Shown here: in pieces, positions 18,098-26,688 of the stretch
How the letters are laid out: the number at the start of each line of letters is the position of its first letter
Position numbering within the stretch: the first letter of the stretch is position 1
Source of the DNA: Myxococcales bacterium
Lineage (GTDB): Bacteria > Myxococcota > Myxococcia > Myxococcales > JAJYLH01
DNA length: 57,666 nucleotides
Reading direction: 5' to 3'
NCBI GenBank assembly: GCA_021787845.1
Contig: JAJYLH010000037.1
Span: forward strand, 1 to 57,666
Made by a program: the position numbers and the translations under genes
Notes under the pieces: model-generated
Databases searched by the model: none
Told to the model about the DNA's origin: nothing
What the model saw: the letters and a program-made list of their open reading frames with translations, nothing else

Positions 18098-18619
18098 ATG
18101 CCGATTCTCTTCGCCGTCTTCCTCGCCGCCGCCGGCGCCCATGGAGGAGCGATGCAGCTCACCTCGACCGCTTTCGCCGACCATCAGCCCATCCCGTCGC
18201 CGTTCACCTGCGAGGGCGAGGACGTGTCGCCGCCGCTCGCGTTCGAGGACCTGCCGGCGGGGACGAAGAGCCTGGCGCTCGTCGTCGACGACCCCGACGC
18301 GCCGGACCCGCGGGCGCCCCGGATGACCTGGGTCCACTGGGTGCTCTACGACCTGCCGGCGTCGACTCCCGGGCTGGCCGAAGGCGCCTCGAAAGCGCTG
18401 CCGAAGGGCACGCGGGAGGGCACCAACAGTTGGGGTCAGACCGGCTGGGGCGGCCCCTGCCCGCCGATCGGCCGGCACCGCTACTTCTTCAAGCTCTACG
18501 CCCTCGACACCGTGCTCGGCGACCTCCGCCATCCGACCCCGGCGAAGCTCGACCAGGCGATGAGGGGCCACGTGCTGGCGAAGGCGGAGCTGGTCGGAAC
18601 GTACGAGAAGGGGCACTAG
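18098..18619 (+). CDS. YbhB/YbcL family (PEBP, Raf-kinase-inhibitor-like) protein
   Basis: A 173-residue phosphatidylethanolamine-binding-protein fold. Family motifs are visible: LALVVDDPDAPDP, WVHWVLYDLP, GWGGPCPP and HRYFFKLYALD, which build the anion-binding pocket. Two starts are plausible. ATG 18098 (GGAGG upstream) gives a short hydrophobic N-terminus (MPILFAVFLAAAGAHG), suggesting export. ATG 18152 has an even closer GGAGGAG and gives a cytoplasmic protein. The bacterial role of this family is poorly defined. It is divergent from the polysaccharide operon and 167 bp upstream of the radical SAM gene. Confidence 0.9.
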   Translation: MPILFAVFLAAAGAHGGAMQLTSTAFADHQPIPSPFTCEGEDVSPPLAFEDLPAGTKSLALVVDDPDAPDPRAPRMTWVHWVLYDLPASTPGLAEGASKALPKGTREGTNSWGQTGWGGPCPPIGRHRYFFKLYALDTVLGDLRHPTPAKLDQAMRGHVLAKAELVGTYEKGH

Positions 18620-18786
18620 GCGCCACCCGGCAGCGCTTTCGGTGACCGGCATCGCCGCCGGAGGGATGGACGGGCGGCTCGGCCGCGCGAGGCGACCGGC
18701 CGCCTCCTCGGCTCCCGGGTTCCGCGGCGAGCGGGCCTCCTCGTCGTGTGGCGCCCGAGGCCCTAGAGACGATACGCTCGGCCGAG

Positions 18787-20952
18787 ATGACCGACCCGGT
18801 CGCGTTCTTCGCGTTGCCGCCTCGCCCCGAGCTGTCGACCCGGCGGTGCGACCTGAGCTGCGACTACTGCCGGCACTGCCAGCCGCGCGAGATTCCAGCG
18901 GCCGACCTGGAACGCGTGCTTGCCCGGCCGACGGGCGGCGAGCCGCGCGCCTTTCGCATCCGCGGCGGCGATCCGTTCCTCCAGGGCGAGATCGATCGCT
19001 TCGTCGGGTGGGCGCGCGGGACGCCGGGGTCGCTCGCGTCGGTCGAGGGACCGGCGGCGACGCTCGCCGGGCCGCGCTCGGATGAGGCGGTGGCGCGCCT
19101 CGTCCACGCCAAGCCAGACGCGGTCGCCGCGGTCCTCCCGACGATCGAGCGATCGCAGACCGCGCGTTTCACCGGCCGGACGTGGGACCCGGCGCGGGCG
19201 CTGGACACGCTCGCAAGGCTCGCCGAGGCGGGGCTCCTCGTCGAGGTCGTCTTTCCCGTCAACGCCCAGACGGTGCCCGGGCTCGCCCAGGTGGTGCTGC
19301 GCGCCGCCGAGCGCCTGGGCTCCCGAGGGAACGTGACCCTGCGGCGGATGCCGGTGGTGCGCCGGGGGAGCGTCGCGCTGCCGCTCATCGGCGCCGAGCG
19401 CGCCTGGGACGAGCTGCCCGCCCTGTCGGCGCAGGTGGAGTCGCTCCCCTCGGGGCTCCCCGGCGGCGCAAGGCTCCACCTCGACAAGCACGCGGGCTAT
19501 GCGCCGTGCATGCTTTCGCCCCAGGCGCGGCGGCCGGACCTCGTCCACCCGCCCGGCCGCTACCACCAGCCTGCGCGGCCGCTCGGCGAGACCTGCGATC
19601 GGTGCGCCTGGAGCGCGAGCTGCACCTTCGAGCCGCTCGTCGGCCGCCCGGCGCCGGAGCTCGTCCGGCCGCTGGCCAACGAGGAAGCGCTGGCGCTCCA
19701 GGAGGATAGCGGCGCTTCCGTTCTCACGCACCGGCCGAAAGCGTTCCGGACCAACAGGAGCGCTCTCGGCCTGCCGGAGCTCTTGTGCCTGGCGCCGTGG
19801 ACCACCCTCTCCACCACCGAGCCCCGGTTCCACCCGGTACCCTGCGCGCTGTCGTGGGTGGACACCCAGCTCTCGGCGGCGGAAATCGTGGCGGAGACCG
19901 GCGAGGACGAGGCGGAGGTCACCCGGCACCTCTTCGAGGCCCAAGAGCGCTTCCGGGGCTTCTGGTACGTGTGGGACAACGAGGCGTTCTCGGTTCTCGA
20001 GCTGTGGAACAGCCCGCTCCTCCGGCGGATGCGGCGGGAGATGGCGGGCGGCGCCAAGAGCTCCCGCTGCCGCGCGATGTGCCGGGTGGTGATGGGCGTC
20101 GAGGAGCGCGGGCTCGAGTACTTCCGGCCCGCCGACCAAGACCTGCCCCGCGCCCTCGCCGGCAACCGGCGGCTCCTGCTCGAGGAAATCCACGCGGGCA
20201 AGGCCGTCCTGACCGCGAAACCGCTCGAGCTGATGGCGAGCGCTTCGGCCAACTGCAACATCGAGTGCGGCTTCTGCGACGGCCCCAAGGGCGCCACCGG
20301 CGACATCTCGGATCGCCGCCGGGACGAGATCGTCGAGCTGCTACCGACCTTGATGAGCCTGGGCGCGAGCGGCCTGGGCGAGCCGTTGATGGGGAAGAAC
20401 TATCTCTTCCTCCTCGGCCACATCGCCGACCACGGCTACCCCGGCCTCTCGGTGAGCTTGACCACCAACGGCACGCTTCTGACGCCGGAGTTCCTCGAGC
20501 GCCACCGGAACGTCCCCTGGTCGCACGTGCGCATCTCGCTCAACGCCGGCAGCGCCGCGACGCACGAGCGGGTGACCGGGAAGCAGCTCTTCGAGCGGGT
20601 GCGGCGAAACCTCGACGCGCTCTGCGCTTTGCGTGACCGCCGGGACAACCGGTTCCAGGTCACGCTCAGCTGCGTCCTGGGCTCGCTCCAGATGGGGGAC
20701 CTCTCCCGCTTCGCGCTTCTCGTCCACGACCACCAGACCGACATCGTCGTCGAGCCGATGTACGGCGACATGCACGAGCTGTCGCCCTGGACCCGACCGG
20801 AGCGGCTCAAAGTCCTCGCCGAGGAGCTCGGGAGCGTCGCCGCCGAGTACGAGCTGAAGAACCCGCCGATTTCCCGCGCCTTCCGGGCGGTGGAAACCTT
20901 CGCCCGCGACCGGCTCGCCGGGACCGACTTCGGCGCCCTCGCGCACCACTGA
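18787..20952 (+). CDS. Two-module radical SAM protein with SPASM-like cysteine regions
   Basis: A 721-residue protein with two separate radical SAM cysteine motifs: CDLSCDYC at residues 21-28 and CNIECGFC at residues 490-497. The region between them contains CDRCAWSASC, LCLAPW (Cys334)...VPCALSW and CRAMC, which look like auxiliary Fe-S (SPASM/twitch) ligands. The C-terminal module has the barrel features SLTTNGTLLTPEFL and VRISLNAGS. The usual CxxxCxxC spacing (3 then 2) is kept in both. Such proteins modify peptides or cofactors, but no precursor peptide or partner is next door. The start at ATG 18787 has no strong Shine-Dalgarno; an in-frame GTG at 18748 is the alternative. Confidence 0.85.
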   Translation: MTDPVAFFALPPRPELSTRRCDLSCDYCRHCQPREIPAADLERVLARPTGGEPRAFRIRGGDPFLQGEIDRFVGWARGTPGSLASVEGPAATLAGPRSDEAVARLVHAKPDAVAAVLPTIERSQTARFTGRTWDPARALDTLARLAEAGLLVEVVFPVNAQTVPGLAQVVLRAAERLGSRGNVTLRRMPVVRRGSVALPLIGAERAWDELPALSAQVESLPSGLPGGARLHLDKHAGYAPCMLSPQARRPDLVHPPGRYHQPARPLGETCDRCAWSASCTFEPLVGRPAPELVRPLANEEALALQEDSGASVLTHRPKAFRTNRSALGLPELLCLAPWTTLSTTEPRFHPVPCALSWVDTQLSAAEIVAETGEDEAEVTRHLFEAQERFRGFWYVWDNEAFSVLELWNSPLLRRMRREMAGGAKSSRCRAMCRVVMGVEERGLEYFRPADQDLPRALAGNRRLLLEEIHAGKAVLTAKPLELMASASANCNIECGFCDGPKGATGDISDRRRDEIVELLPTLMSLGASGLGEPLMGKNYLFLLGHIADHGYPGLSVSLTTNGTLLTPEFLERHRNVPWSHVRISLNAGSAATHERVTGKQLFERVRRNLDALCALRDRRDNRFQVTLSCVLGSLQMGDLSRFALLVHDHQTDIVVEPMYGDMHELSPWTRPERLKVLAEELGSVAAEYELKNPPISRAFRAVETFARDRLAGTDFGALAHH

Positions 20953-21398
20953 ACGTCGCTGGCGCCGTCGCGGGGCAGGCGCGACCCTCCCGAACCGCTT
21001 CCCGGGCTCGGTCGCGCTCACTGCTGTCCGAGACACTTCGGGATGTGCTCGGGATCCGCTCGTCCCGAGGGGAACGAGCGCTCTTTGCGAGCGGACTCGA
21101 AGGACCGGGTGTGCGAGGGCCAGTTCCGCTCTCCCCCCGAGTCCGGCCGACGAAGAGCCATCGGCCTTCCCTCATGATGAGCGGAAATGAGAATCCATCC
21201 GCGTCTTCGACAGCCGGGAGTCGCGCCCTTCGGCAAGCGGTTCGGCTCCCGCGCCCGGTTCACGAGCCCGACGTGAGCCGGGGCGCCAAGGCGCGTCTCC
21301 GCGTCCAGGGGCGAGCGGAAACCCTTCCGTCAGGCGACGCCGCAGCCGGCTTGCTCAAAGCGCTCCCGGTAGGCGGCGTTCCCGGCTGAGCTCGGCGC
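20953..21398. other. Gene-free stretch between convergent genes
   Basis: These 446 bases contain overlapping open frames on both strands, but none has a plausible start, domain or consistent codon use. I see no tRNA, CRISPR or clear terminator. It separates the 3' ends of the radical SAM gene and the small Cys/His protein gene. Confidence 0.5.
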
Positions 21399-21962
21399 TT
21401 ACTTCCCGAGGCCGAGCCAGCGGGCGACGCTCTCGGGGGTGATTTCCGGAGCCGTCGTGGGAGTAGGAGCGCCGTCGGTCTGCGGAAGCTCGGACGCGGT
21501 CGCGTTCGCCGCGGCCGCGGCCGCCGTCACCCGCTTGCGCCGGATGATCGGCGCCACGGGCACCACTGGTTTCTTCTCCTCCACCGCGTCCCCCACCGCG
21601 GAAGTCGTGGCCGCCCGACGCGGCCGCGGAGGCTCGAGACCCTGCCTCTCCTTCCGCTCCTGATAGATTTGGCGCGCGTAGTGCTTCCGGCAAAGCCCCC
21701 GCGCCACCGGGTGGGCGCTGCATCCCGGCGCCGCGCAGTCGCGCAACATCGGCGGGACGATCTCGCTCACGCTCGCTTCGTCCGCCGGCGCCTCCCGTTC
21801 CCTCAGCTTGAAGAGCGCCGCCGTCACCGGCGACAGCTCCTGGTGGAGCTTCTCGAGAGCGCGCTCGATGGCGTCGCGCAGACCGGAGCCGAACGCCTCG
21901 CCCAACGAACGACCGAGCTGCCGTGCTGCGCGCTCTCGTGCCTCGACTTCCCTGCGTCCCAT
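21399..21962 (-). CDS. Small hypothetical protein with a Cys-Cys-Cys-His motif
   Basis: A 187-residue protein I cannot name. The N-terminal half is helical and charged. Residues near 75-100 hold CAAPGCSAHP..GLCRKHYARQ, a likely zinc knuckle (C-x4-C-x8-C-x2-H by my count). The rest is a low-complexity Ala/Pro/Arg-rich tail ending in ITPESVARWLGLGK. GGGAGA lies upstream of the ATG at 21962. The CxxxGC...GLCxxHY pattern occurs in phage-type HNH proteins and in uncharacterised myxobacterial proteins; here no HNH follows. A nucleic-acid-binding role is possible but unproven. Confidence 0.65.
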   Translation of the reverse strand: MGRREVEARERAARQLGRSLGEAFGSGLRDAIERALEKLHQELSPVTAALFKLREREAPADEASVSEIVPPMLRDCAAPGCSAHPVARGLCRKHYARQIYQERKERQGLEPPRPRRAATTSAVGDAVEEKKPVVPVAPIIRRKRVTAAAAAANATASELPQTDGAPTPTTAPEITPESVARWLGLGK

Positions 21963-22485
21963 CCGTCGTCTCCCGTGATGCCGTTCGTGGCTTGGGTCGG
22001 TGTGCGGGTCGTTCCTACGGAACCGTACGATGGCTGCTGCCCGATCGTGGCCGGCGAACGGTCGGACGAGTACCGGGAGCGGTGCTCCCTACCTCGCCCC
22101 TTTGCGTGGCGCTCTGTCTCGCCTTCTAGGAACCGCTCGCTGCCTGAACCGCCAGACGAGCACCGCGATTCAGCATAAGCAGCAATGACGCGATGTCTAC
22201 CAGAGGCACGGCCTTCGAGTCAACGCTCGGGCGCGCGACGCATTCCCTCTGTGCCCCCTCTGTCGCTCGCCCCGCCCGCAGGCGAAGCGACCAAGGCGCG
22301 CGTTCGGCCTGATGGCGAGCGCCGACCCGGGTCGACTTCGCGCTCGCCTTCGCGTCCACGCCGGGCGCCCCCATCGACATCGCCTCCCGCGAGCCCTGCC
22401 CGGAGCCGCCCGCCTGGCGTTTCTCGCTGGCATCCGAGCGTCGCGCTCGCTATGACAGGCGGGAAACGACCGCGCGAGGTTCACC
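21963..22485. other. Gene-free divergent intergenic region upstream of the sspB-like gene
   Basis: These 523 bases lie between divergently transcribed genes and hold no convincing ORF. I see no repeat-family member or RNA gene. They presumably carry promoters for both flanking genes; no confident -35/-10 pair was identified. Confidence 0.5.
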
Positions 22486-23130
22486 ATGACCGAACGCCGA
22501 CGCCCGCCCGACCAAATGCCCTCGACCGAAAGCCCCGCGCCTCCCGCGGCGCCCGTGGAGAAGCTGCCGACGCCGCTCTTGGACGTGCTCGATCAAGACG
22601 CGGTCTGGCGGGACACCGCACAGGCCGCCACCGCGCGGGCCCGGCAGAAGCTGTCGACGCTCGACGAGTCGCTCGCCCGCGGCAAGACACAGGTTCGCTT
22701 GGACGCCCGGCGCGCGGGCGTGCGCGTGCCCGATCATCTGGCGCAGGCGCACGCGCTCGCGCTCAACCTCTCCTGGCGCTTCGCCGACACCGCGATGGTC
22801 CTCAACGACCGCGGCGTCGCCGCCACCCTGACCTTTGGCGGCCGGCCGTTTCGCTGCGTGCTCCCCTGGAGCTCGGTCTGGGGCATCGTCGTCTTCGGGT
22901 CCGACACGGTGAAGGTGTGGCCGCCGGACCTGCCGCCCGAGCTGGGCGGTCCGCCGCGGCCCCCCTCGGAAGCGCTGCCGCCCCTCGTCGAGCCGGGCCG
23001 GCCCTGCCTGACGGTGGTCGAGAGCCCAGCCGAGGAGCGCTCGGAGTCCCTGTGCGAACCGGAAGCGCAGCCGCCGGCCGAAAGCCCTGCGGCAAAGCCG
23101 AGGCCCCCCTGGCTGAAGCTCGTGCGGTGA
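22486..23130 (+). CDS. sspB: SspB-like ClpXP adaptor protein
   Basis: A 214-residue protein resembling the SspB family, whose members deliver ssrA-tagged proteins to the ClpXP protease. The core reads VRVPDHL, ALNLSWRFAD, LNDRGVAATLTFGGRPFRC and LPWSSVWGIV, matching the Sm-like beta-barrel of SspB proteins. The C-terminus is Pro/Glu-rich and ends in PPWLKLVR, which fits the flexible tail and short ClpX-docking end of known SspBs. The ATG at 22486 is preceded by GAGGT. The gene lies 85 bp upstream of ssrA in the same direction, linking adaptor and tag. The E. coli gene symbol is used by family analogy. Confidence 0.8.
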   Translation: MTERRRPPDQMPSTESPAPPAAPVEKLPTPLLDVLDQDAVWRDTAQAATARARQKLSTLDESLARGKTQVRLDARRAGVRVPDHLAQAHALALNLSWRFADTAMVLNDRGVAATLTFGGRPFRCVLPWSSVWGIVVFGSDTVKVWPPDLPPELGGPPRPPSEALPPLVEPGRPCLTVVESPAEERSESLCEPEAQPPAESPAAKPRPPWLKLVR

Positions 23131-23137
23131 CCGGAGG

Positions 23138-23167
23138 TTGACCGGCGGGTGGGTCGGCGGATAGATT
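23138..23167 (+). promoter_or_regulatory. Possible sigma-70-type promoter of ssrA
   Basis: TTGACC (23138-23143) and TAGATT (23162-23167) are separated by 18 bp. The expected start would be near 23174, about 40 nt upstream of the mature tmRNA 5' end, leaving a leader for RNase P to remove. The elements begin just after the sspB-like stop codon. Confidence 0.4.
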
Positions 23168-23215
23168 CGACGAGCGCGGTGTACGAGACCGCCGACCGAA
23201 CGAGATCTTTGACAA

Positions 23216-23587
<372 letters not shown>

Positions 23588-23657
23588 ACCCAAGTGCCCG
23601 AGAGTATTGAGCTTTTTCGAGGGGGCGGATCGCTCGCCCCTGACCAACGCCCCTGAC

Positions 23658-23693
23658 CCGAGCGACGCCTCGGTGACCTGAGCGACACCTCAG
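23658..23693 (+). repeat. Twin hairpins with a compensatory base change downstream of ssrA
   Basis: CCGAG-CGACGC-CTCGG (23658-23673) and CTGAG-CGACAC-CTCAG (23678-23693) are near-copies. The two differences in the stems keep pairing (C-G becomes T-A). A GC stem GGGGCG/CGCCCC sits just upstream at 23622-23640. They may shape the 3' end of the ssrA transcript; there is no U-tract. Confidence 0.5.
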
Positions 23694-23810
23694 CCGCCCG
23701 GGGGACCCCCGAAGAAGGACCCAGCCCGATGGTGGTCCAGCGCTGCGAAGGTGAGCGCGCTCCCTTCCAAAGGATGCCACCGATCTGCGCTCTCCCGCGT
23801 CCGGCGCGCC

Positions 23811-24366
23811 TCACGGGTGCAGGCGGTTGTACGCGACCGCGGCGAGCCCGAGGCTCCCCGCTGCGCCGGCGACCAGCTTCGTTGCCGGCTTCCAGGTCCG
23901 GTGCAGGATCCCGACGTGCGGGAGCCCGCCTTCGGGTAACGTCGCGAGCTTCAGCTCGTCCACGACCTCGCGCACGCCCGGGACGAACCTCATCCCCGCC
24001 ACCAGCGGCAGCTTCTCCCCCCGGCGCGACCCGTCCCCGGAGGGTCACCCGGCCGTCGTTCGCGCTCACCTCGACCTCGTGCGCGTGCCGGACGTATCGC
24101 CCGAGCCGCGCCCGCACGCGTTCCTTGAGCACATCGTCGGGCACGTGGGCGCTCGTCGCGTACGCACGCAGGGTGAGAACGCTCCCGTAGAGCCGGTGCT
24201 CCAGGTCGCGCGCCGCCCGCACGAGCCAGCTTCCAGTCGCCTTGCGAAGGTGGACCGCCTTGTCGCGCACAATCGCCCGCCGCCGCCGGCCGGCCGACGG
24301 ATCGAACAGGTACATGAAGCCCGCCCCGAGCAGGACGCCTCGGGCGAGCGTGCTCTTCGACGCCAT
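23811..24366 (-). pseudogene. BON-domain protein gene with a frameshift at a G6 run
   Basis: The 5' part encodes MASKSTLARGVLLGAGFMYL.FDPSAGRRRR, an N-terminus commonly seen before BON domains, then the first half of a BON domain (DDVLKERVRARLGRYV ... EVSANDGRVTLRGRVAPG). The frame is then lost at a run of six G on the coding strand (24017-24022). Removing one G restores ..APGEKLPLVAGMRF, and the domain continues as VPGVREVVDELKL, with a stop at 23811 and about 185 residues in total. It is either a sequencing or assembly error or a real frameshift mutation; programmed slippage is less likely. BON proteins are periplasmic or membrane-associated stress proteins. Confidence 0.75.
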
Positions 24367-24455
24367 CGCAAGGCCCTCCCTCCGGCGAAACGCCGGGCAC
24401 CGATAGCTTCAACGAAAGTTAGTGCCCGGGAAGGAATTGACTAGACGAGTCAGGT

Positions 24456-24526
24456 CCCGTTCATCCCGAGGAAGTCGAGGGATGGGCGGGAAACCCCGGG
24501 GCCGCTCACCCTGAGCGGCCGGGGGG
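24456..24526 (-). terminator. Two strong hairpins downstream of rapZ
   Basis: CCCGTTCATCCC (24456-24467) pairs with GGGATGGGCGGG (24479-24490) with two G-U pairs. A second stem spans 24494-24526 (CCCCGGGGCCGCTC / GAGCGGCCGGGG). They sit 80-150 bp beyond the rapZ stop and could stop transcription or protect the 3' end. There is no U-tract, so the terminator role is tentative. The GCTCACCCTGAGC core also resembles the inverted repeat at 50321-50400. Confidence 0.4.
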
Positions 24527-24604
24527 ACGGGCGATCCCGGGCTCCACGACCGGTCTACTCGGTTCGTCTCCGCCGTTCTTCTCCGCCACCTACCGTCGCC
24601 CGCG

Positions 24605-25465
24605 TCACTCGCGCTCGACGTCGCGGTGACGCACCCGCGCCTTGACCCCGGCCTCGCCCAGGGCGGCGGCGAGCGCTTCGGTCAGCGCCACCGAGCGGTG
24701 CCGCCCGCCGGTGCATCCCAGGGCCACCGTCAGGTAGCTCTTGCCCTCCTCGCGGTAGCGCGGCAAGAGGAAGAGCAACAGGTCGCGCGCCCGGCCGAGG
24801 AAGTCCCGAGCGATGGGCCGGTCGAGAATCCAGCGGGACACCTCGGGAGCGGTCCCGGCCTGCTCGCGCAGCTCCGGCACGAAATAGGGGTTCGGCAGGA
24901 ACCGCACGTCCAACACGATGTCGGCCTGCGGCGGAAGCCCGTAGCGGTAGCCGAAGGAGGTGACGAAGACGGTCAGGGCGTTCGTCTGGTCGCCGCCGAA
25001 GCGCTCGATCACCATCGCCTTGAGCTGGTGGACCGTGGTGGCGCTGGTGTCGACGACGTCGTCGGCCATCGCGCGCAGCTCGGCCAAGAGCGCCCGCTCC
25101 GCCGCGATGCCCTCGAGAACGGTGCCGCTGGGCGCGAGCGGATGCCTTCTCCTCGTCTCCGAGAAGCGCCGCAGCAGCACCTCGTCCGTCGCCTCCAGGA
25201 ACAAGAGCCCCACGTCGTGGCCCTGCGCCCGCGCCTCGCCGACGATCTTCGGCGCCTCGCCGAGAAACCGGGTCTCGCGGGCGTCGACCACCAGCGCGAG
25301 CTTCGCCACGTCCGCGGCGTGGCCCAAGAGGTCCAAGAGCTTCGGAATCACCGGCACCGGCAGGTTGTCGATGCAGAAGTAGCCGGCGTCCTCCAGCGCC
25401 CGGATCGCGGTCGCCTTCCCGCCCCCCGACAGCCCGGTGACGAAGACGATGCGCTGCGGCCGCAT
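24605..25465 (-). CDS. rapZ: RapZ/YvcJ family nucleotide-binding RNase adaptor
   Basis: A 286-residue P-loop protein of the RapZ/YvcJ family. In enterobacteria RapZ targets sRNAs for RNase E; in other bacteria its role is less clear. The Walker A region is GLSGGGKAT (residues 11-19), where the Ser/Thr after the Lys is Ala18. Other family motifs are [34 protein letters not shown] and the C-terminal RNA-binding element [10 protein letters not shown] near 250-259. The ATG at 25465 shares one base with the stop of hprK (TGATG), so the genes are translationally coupled. The hprK-rapZ order is known in many proteobacteria. Confidence 0.95.
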   Translation of the reverse strand: MRPQRIVFVTGLSGGGKATAIRALEDAGYFCIDNLPVPVIPKLLDLLGHAADVAKLALVVDARETRFLGEAPKIVGEARAQGHDVGLLFLEATDEVLLRRFSETRRRHPLAPSGTVLEGIAAERALLAELRAMADDVVDTSATTVHQLKAMVIERFGGDQTNALTVFVTSFGYRYGLPPQADIVLDVRFLPNPYFVPELREQAGTAPEVSRWILDRPIARDFLGRARDLLLFLLPRYREEGKSYLTVALGCTGGRHRSVALTEALAAALGEAGVKARVRHRDVERE

Positions 25466-26439
25466 CACTCGACCTCGTCGCCCAGGCCGCGCCGGGTGCG
25501 GGTCTGCGCGATCTCGCGGTTGAGCTGCTCCTGGAACTCCCGCGCCGAGTGGTGGCCCTGTTCCTTCAGGAGGTGGTTTCTCGCCGCCACCTCGATGATC
25601 GTGGTCAGGTTCCGCCCCGGGCGCACCGGAATCACCAGCATCGGCACGTCGACGTCGAGGATGCGGTACTTCTGCTCCTCCAGCCCCAGCCGGTCGTACT
25701 CGACGTTCTCGTCCCACTCCCGGAGCTCGACCACGAGCTCCAGCTTCTTGCGGGCGCGGACCGCGCTGATGCCGAAGAGGTCCTTGATGTTGATGATCCC
25801 GAGGCCCCGGATCTCCATGTGGTGGCCGATGATGTCGCTGCCCGAGCCGTAGATCGGCCCGCCGGGCTTGCGCATGATGTTGACGATGTCGTCCGCGACC
25901 AGCCGGTGCCCGCGGGTGACGAGGTCGAGCGCGCACTCGCTCTTGCCGATGCCGCTCTTCCCCAGAATCAAGACGCCCACCCCGAGCACGTCGACCAGGA
26001 CGCCGTGGAGGCTCGTCGACTGGGTCAGCGCCTCCTGCAGGAACTGCTCGACGTTGTTGATGAACTCGCTCGACAGGTGGCTCGAGCGCATCAGGGGCAT
26101 TTCCCGCCCGCGCGCCGCGCTCACCAGCACCCCGGGGATTTCCAGGTTCTTCGTGACGATGAGACAGGACAGCTCGAGCGCGCACAATTCGTCGCACACC
26201 TTCGCCTGCTGCGCGGGCGGGAGGGTCGCGAGGTAGCTCATCTCGGTGTTGCCGAAGACGGCGAGCCGGTCGGGATGGATGTGCGCGGTGAACCCCGCGA
26301 GCGCGAGCCCCGGCTTCTGGATGCGCGCGGAGACGATCCGCCGCTCGAGCCCGGCCTGGCCCGTGATGAGCTCTAAGCGCAAGTCGAAAGCCGTGTCGTC
26401 GAGAAGCTGGCGAACCTGAATCGAATCGACCTGCGCCAT
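25465..26439 (-). CDS. hprK: HPr kinase/phosphorylase
   Basis: A 324-residue bifunctional enzyme that phosphorylates and dephosphorylates a serine of the PTS protein HPr in the cytoplasm, coupling carbon or energy state to regulation. Visible features are His145 before the nucleotide site (HGVLVDVLG), Walker A GKSGIGKS at 160-167, VADD at 181-184 and the family signature [15 protein letters not shown] at 209-223. The length is normal for the family. The ATG at 26439 has no strong Shine-Dalgarno. It is divergent from the DUF3014 gene; no other PTS genes are in the window. Confidence 0.96.
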   Translation of the reverse strand: MAQVDSIQVRQLLDDTAFDLRLELITGQAGLERRIVSARIQKPGLALAGFTAHIHPDRLAVFGNTEMSYLATLPPAQQAKVCDELCALELSCLIVTKNLEIPGVLVSAARGREMPLMRSSHLSSEFINNVEQFLQEALTQSTSLHGVLVDVLGVGVLILGKSGIGKSECALDLVTRGHRLVADDIVNIMRKPGGPIYGSGSDIIGHHMEIRGLGIINIKDLFGISAVRARKKLELVVELREWDENVEYDRLGLEEQKYRILDVDVPMLVIPVRPGRNLTTIIEVAARNHLLKEQGHHSAREFQEQLNREIAQTRTRRGLGDEVE

Positions 26440-26561
26440 GACAGCGCAGGATGCTAGCAGGTTCACCTCGTCAAAGGCCCGCCGGGCGCGCGAAGCGCCC
26501 CGCGACTGGTCCGGACATCTCCCGGGCGGCGGGCTCGTGGAGAAGCTCAGCCCGCGCGAGC

Positions 26562-26606
26562 GATCGGACCGATCGGTCGGATCCGTCCGATCGGTCCGAT
26601 CCATCG
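26562..26606. repeat. 9-bp repeat array, GATCSGWCS family, 5 units
   Basis: Five consecutive 9-bp units (GATCGGACC, GATCGGTCG, GATCCGTCC, GATCGGTCC, GATCCATCG). The array is nearly palindromic around GGATCC and could form a hairpin. It lies between the divergent hprK and DUF3014 genes. Sister arrays are at 30964, 49490 and 54248. Confidence 0.85.
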
Positions 26607-26688
26607 ACCCGCCGCCGACGCACCTGTTCGAATCCTCGCAGAAACAGCGGCACGGCCGATGCTGTTCACGAAGGCCAGGAGGTACTCG

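Noticed and set aside
21018-21389. Small frames on both strands between the radical SAM and Cys/His genes
   Set aside because: No RBS, no recognisable domain, and both strands are equally open.
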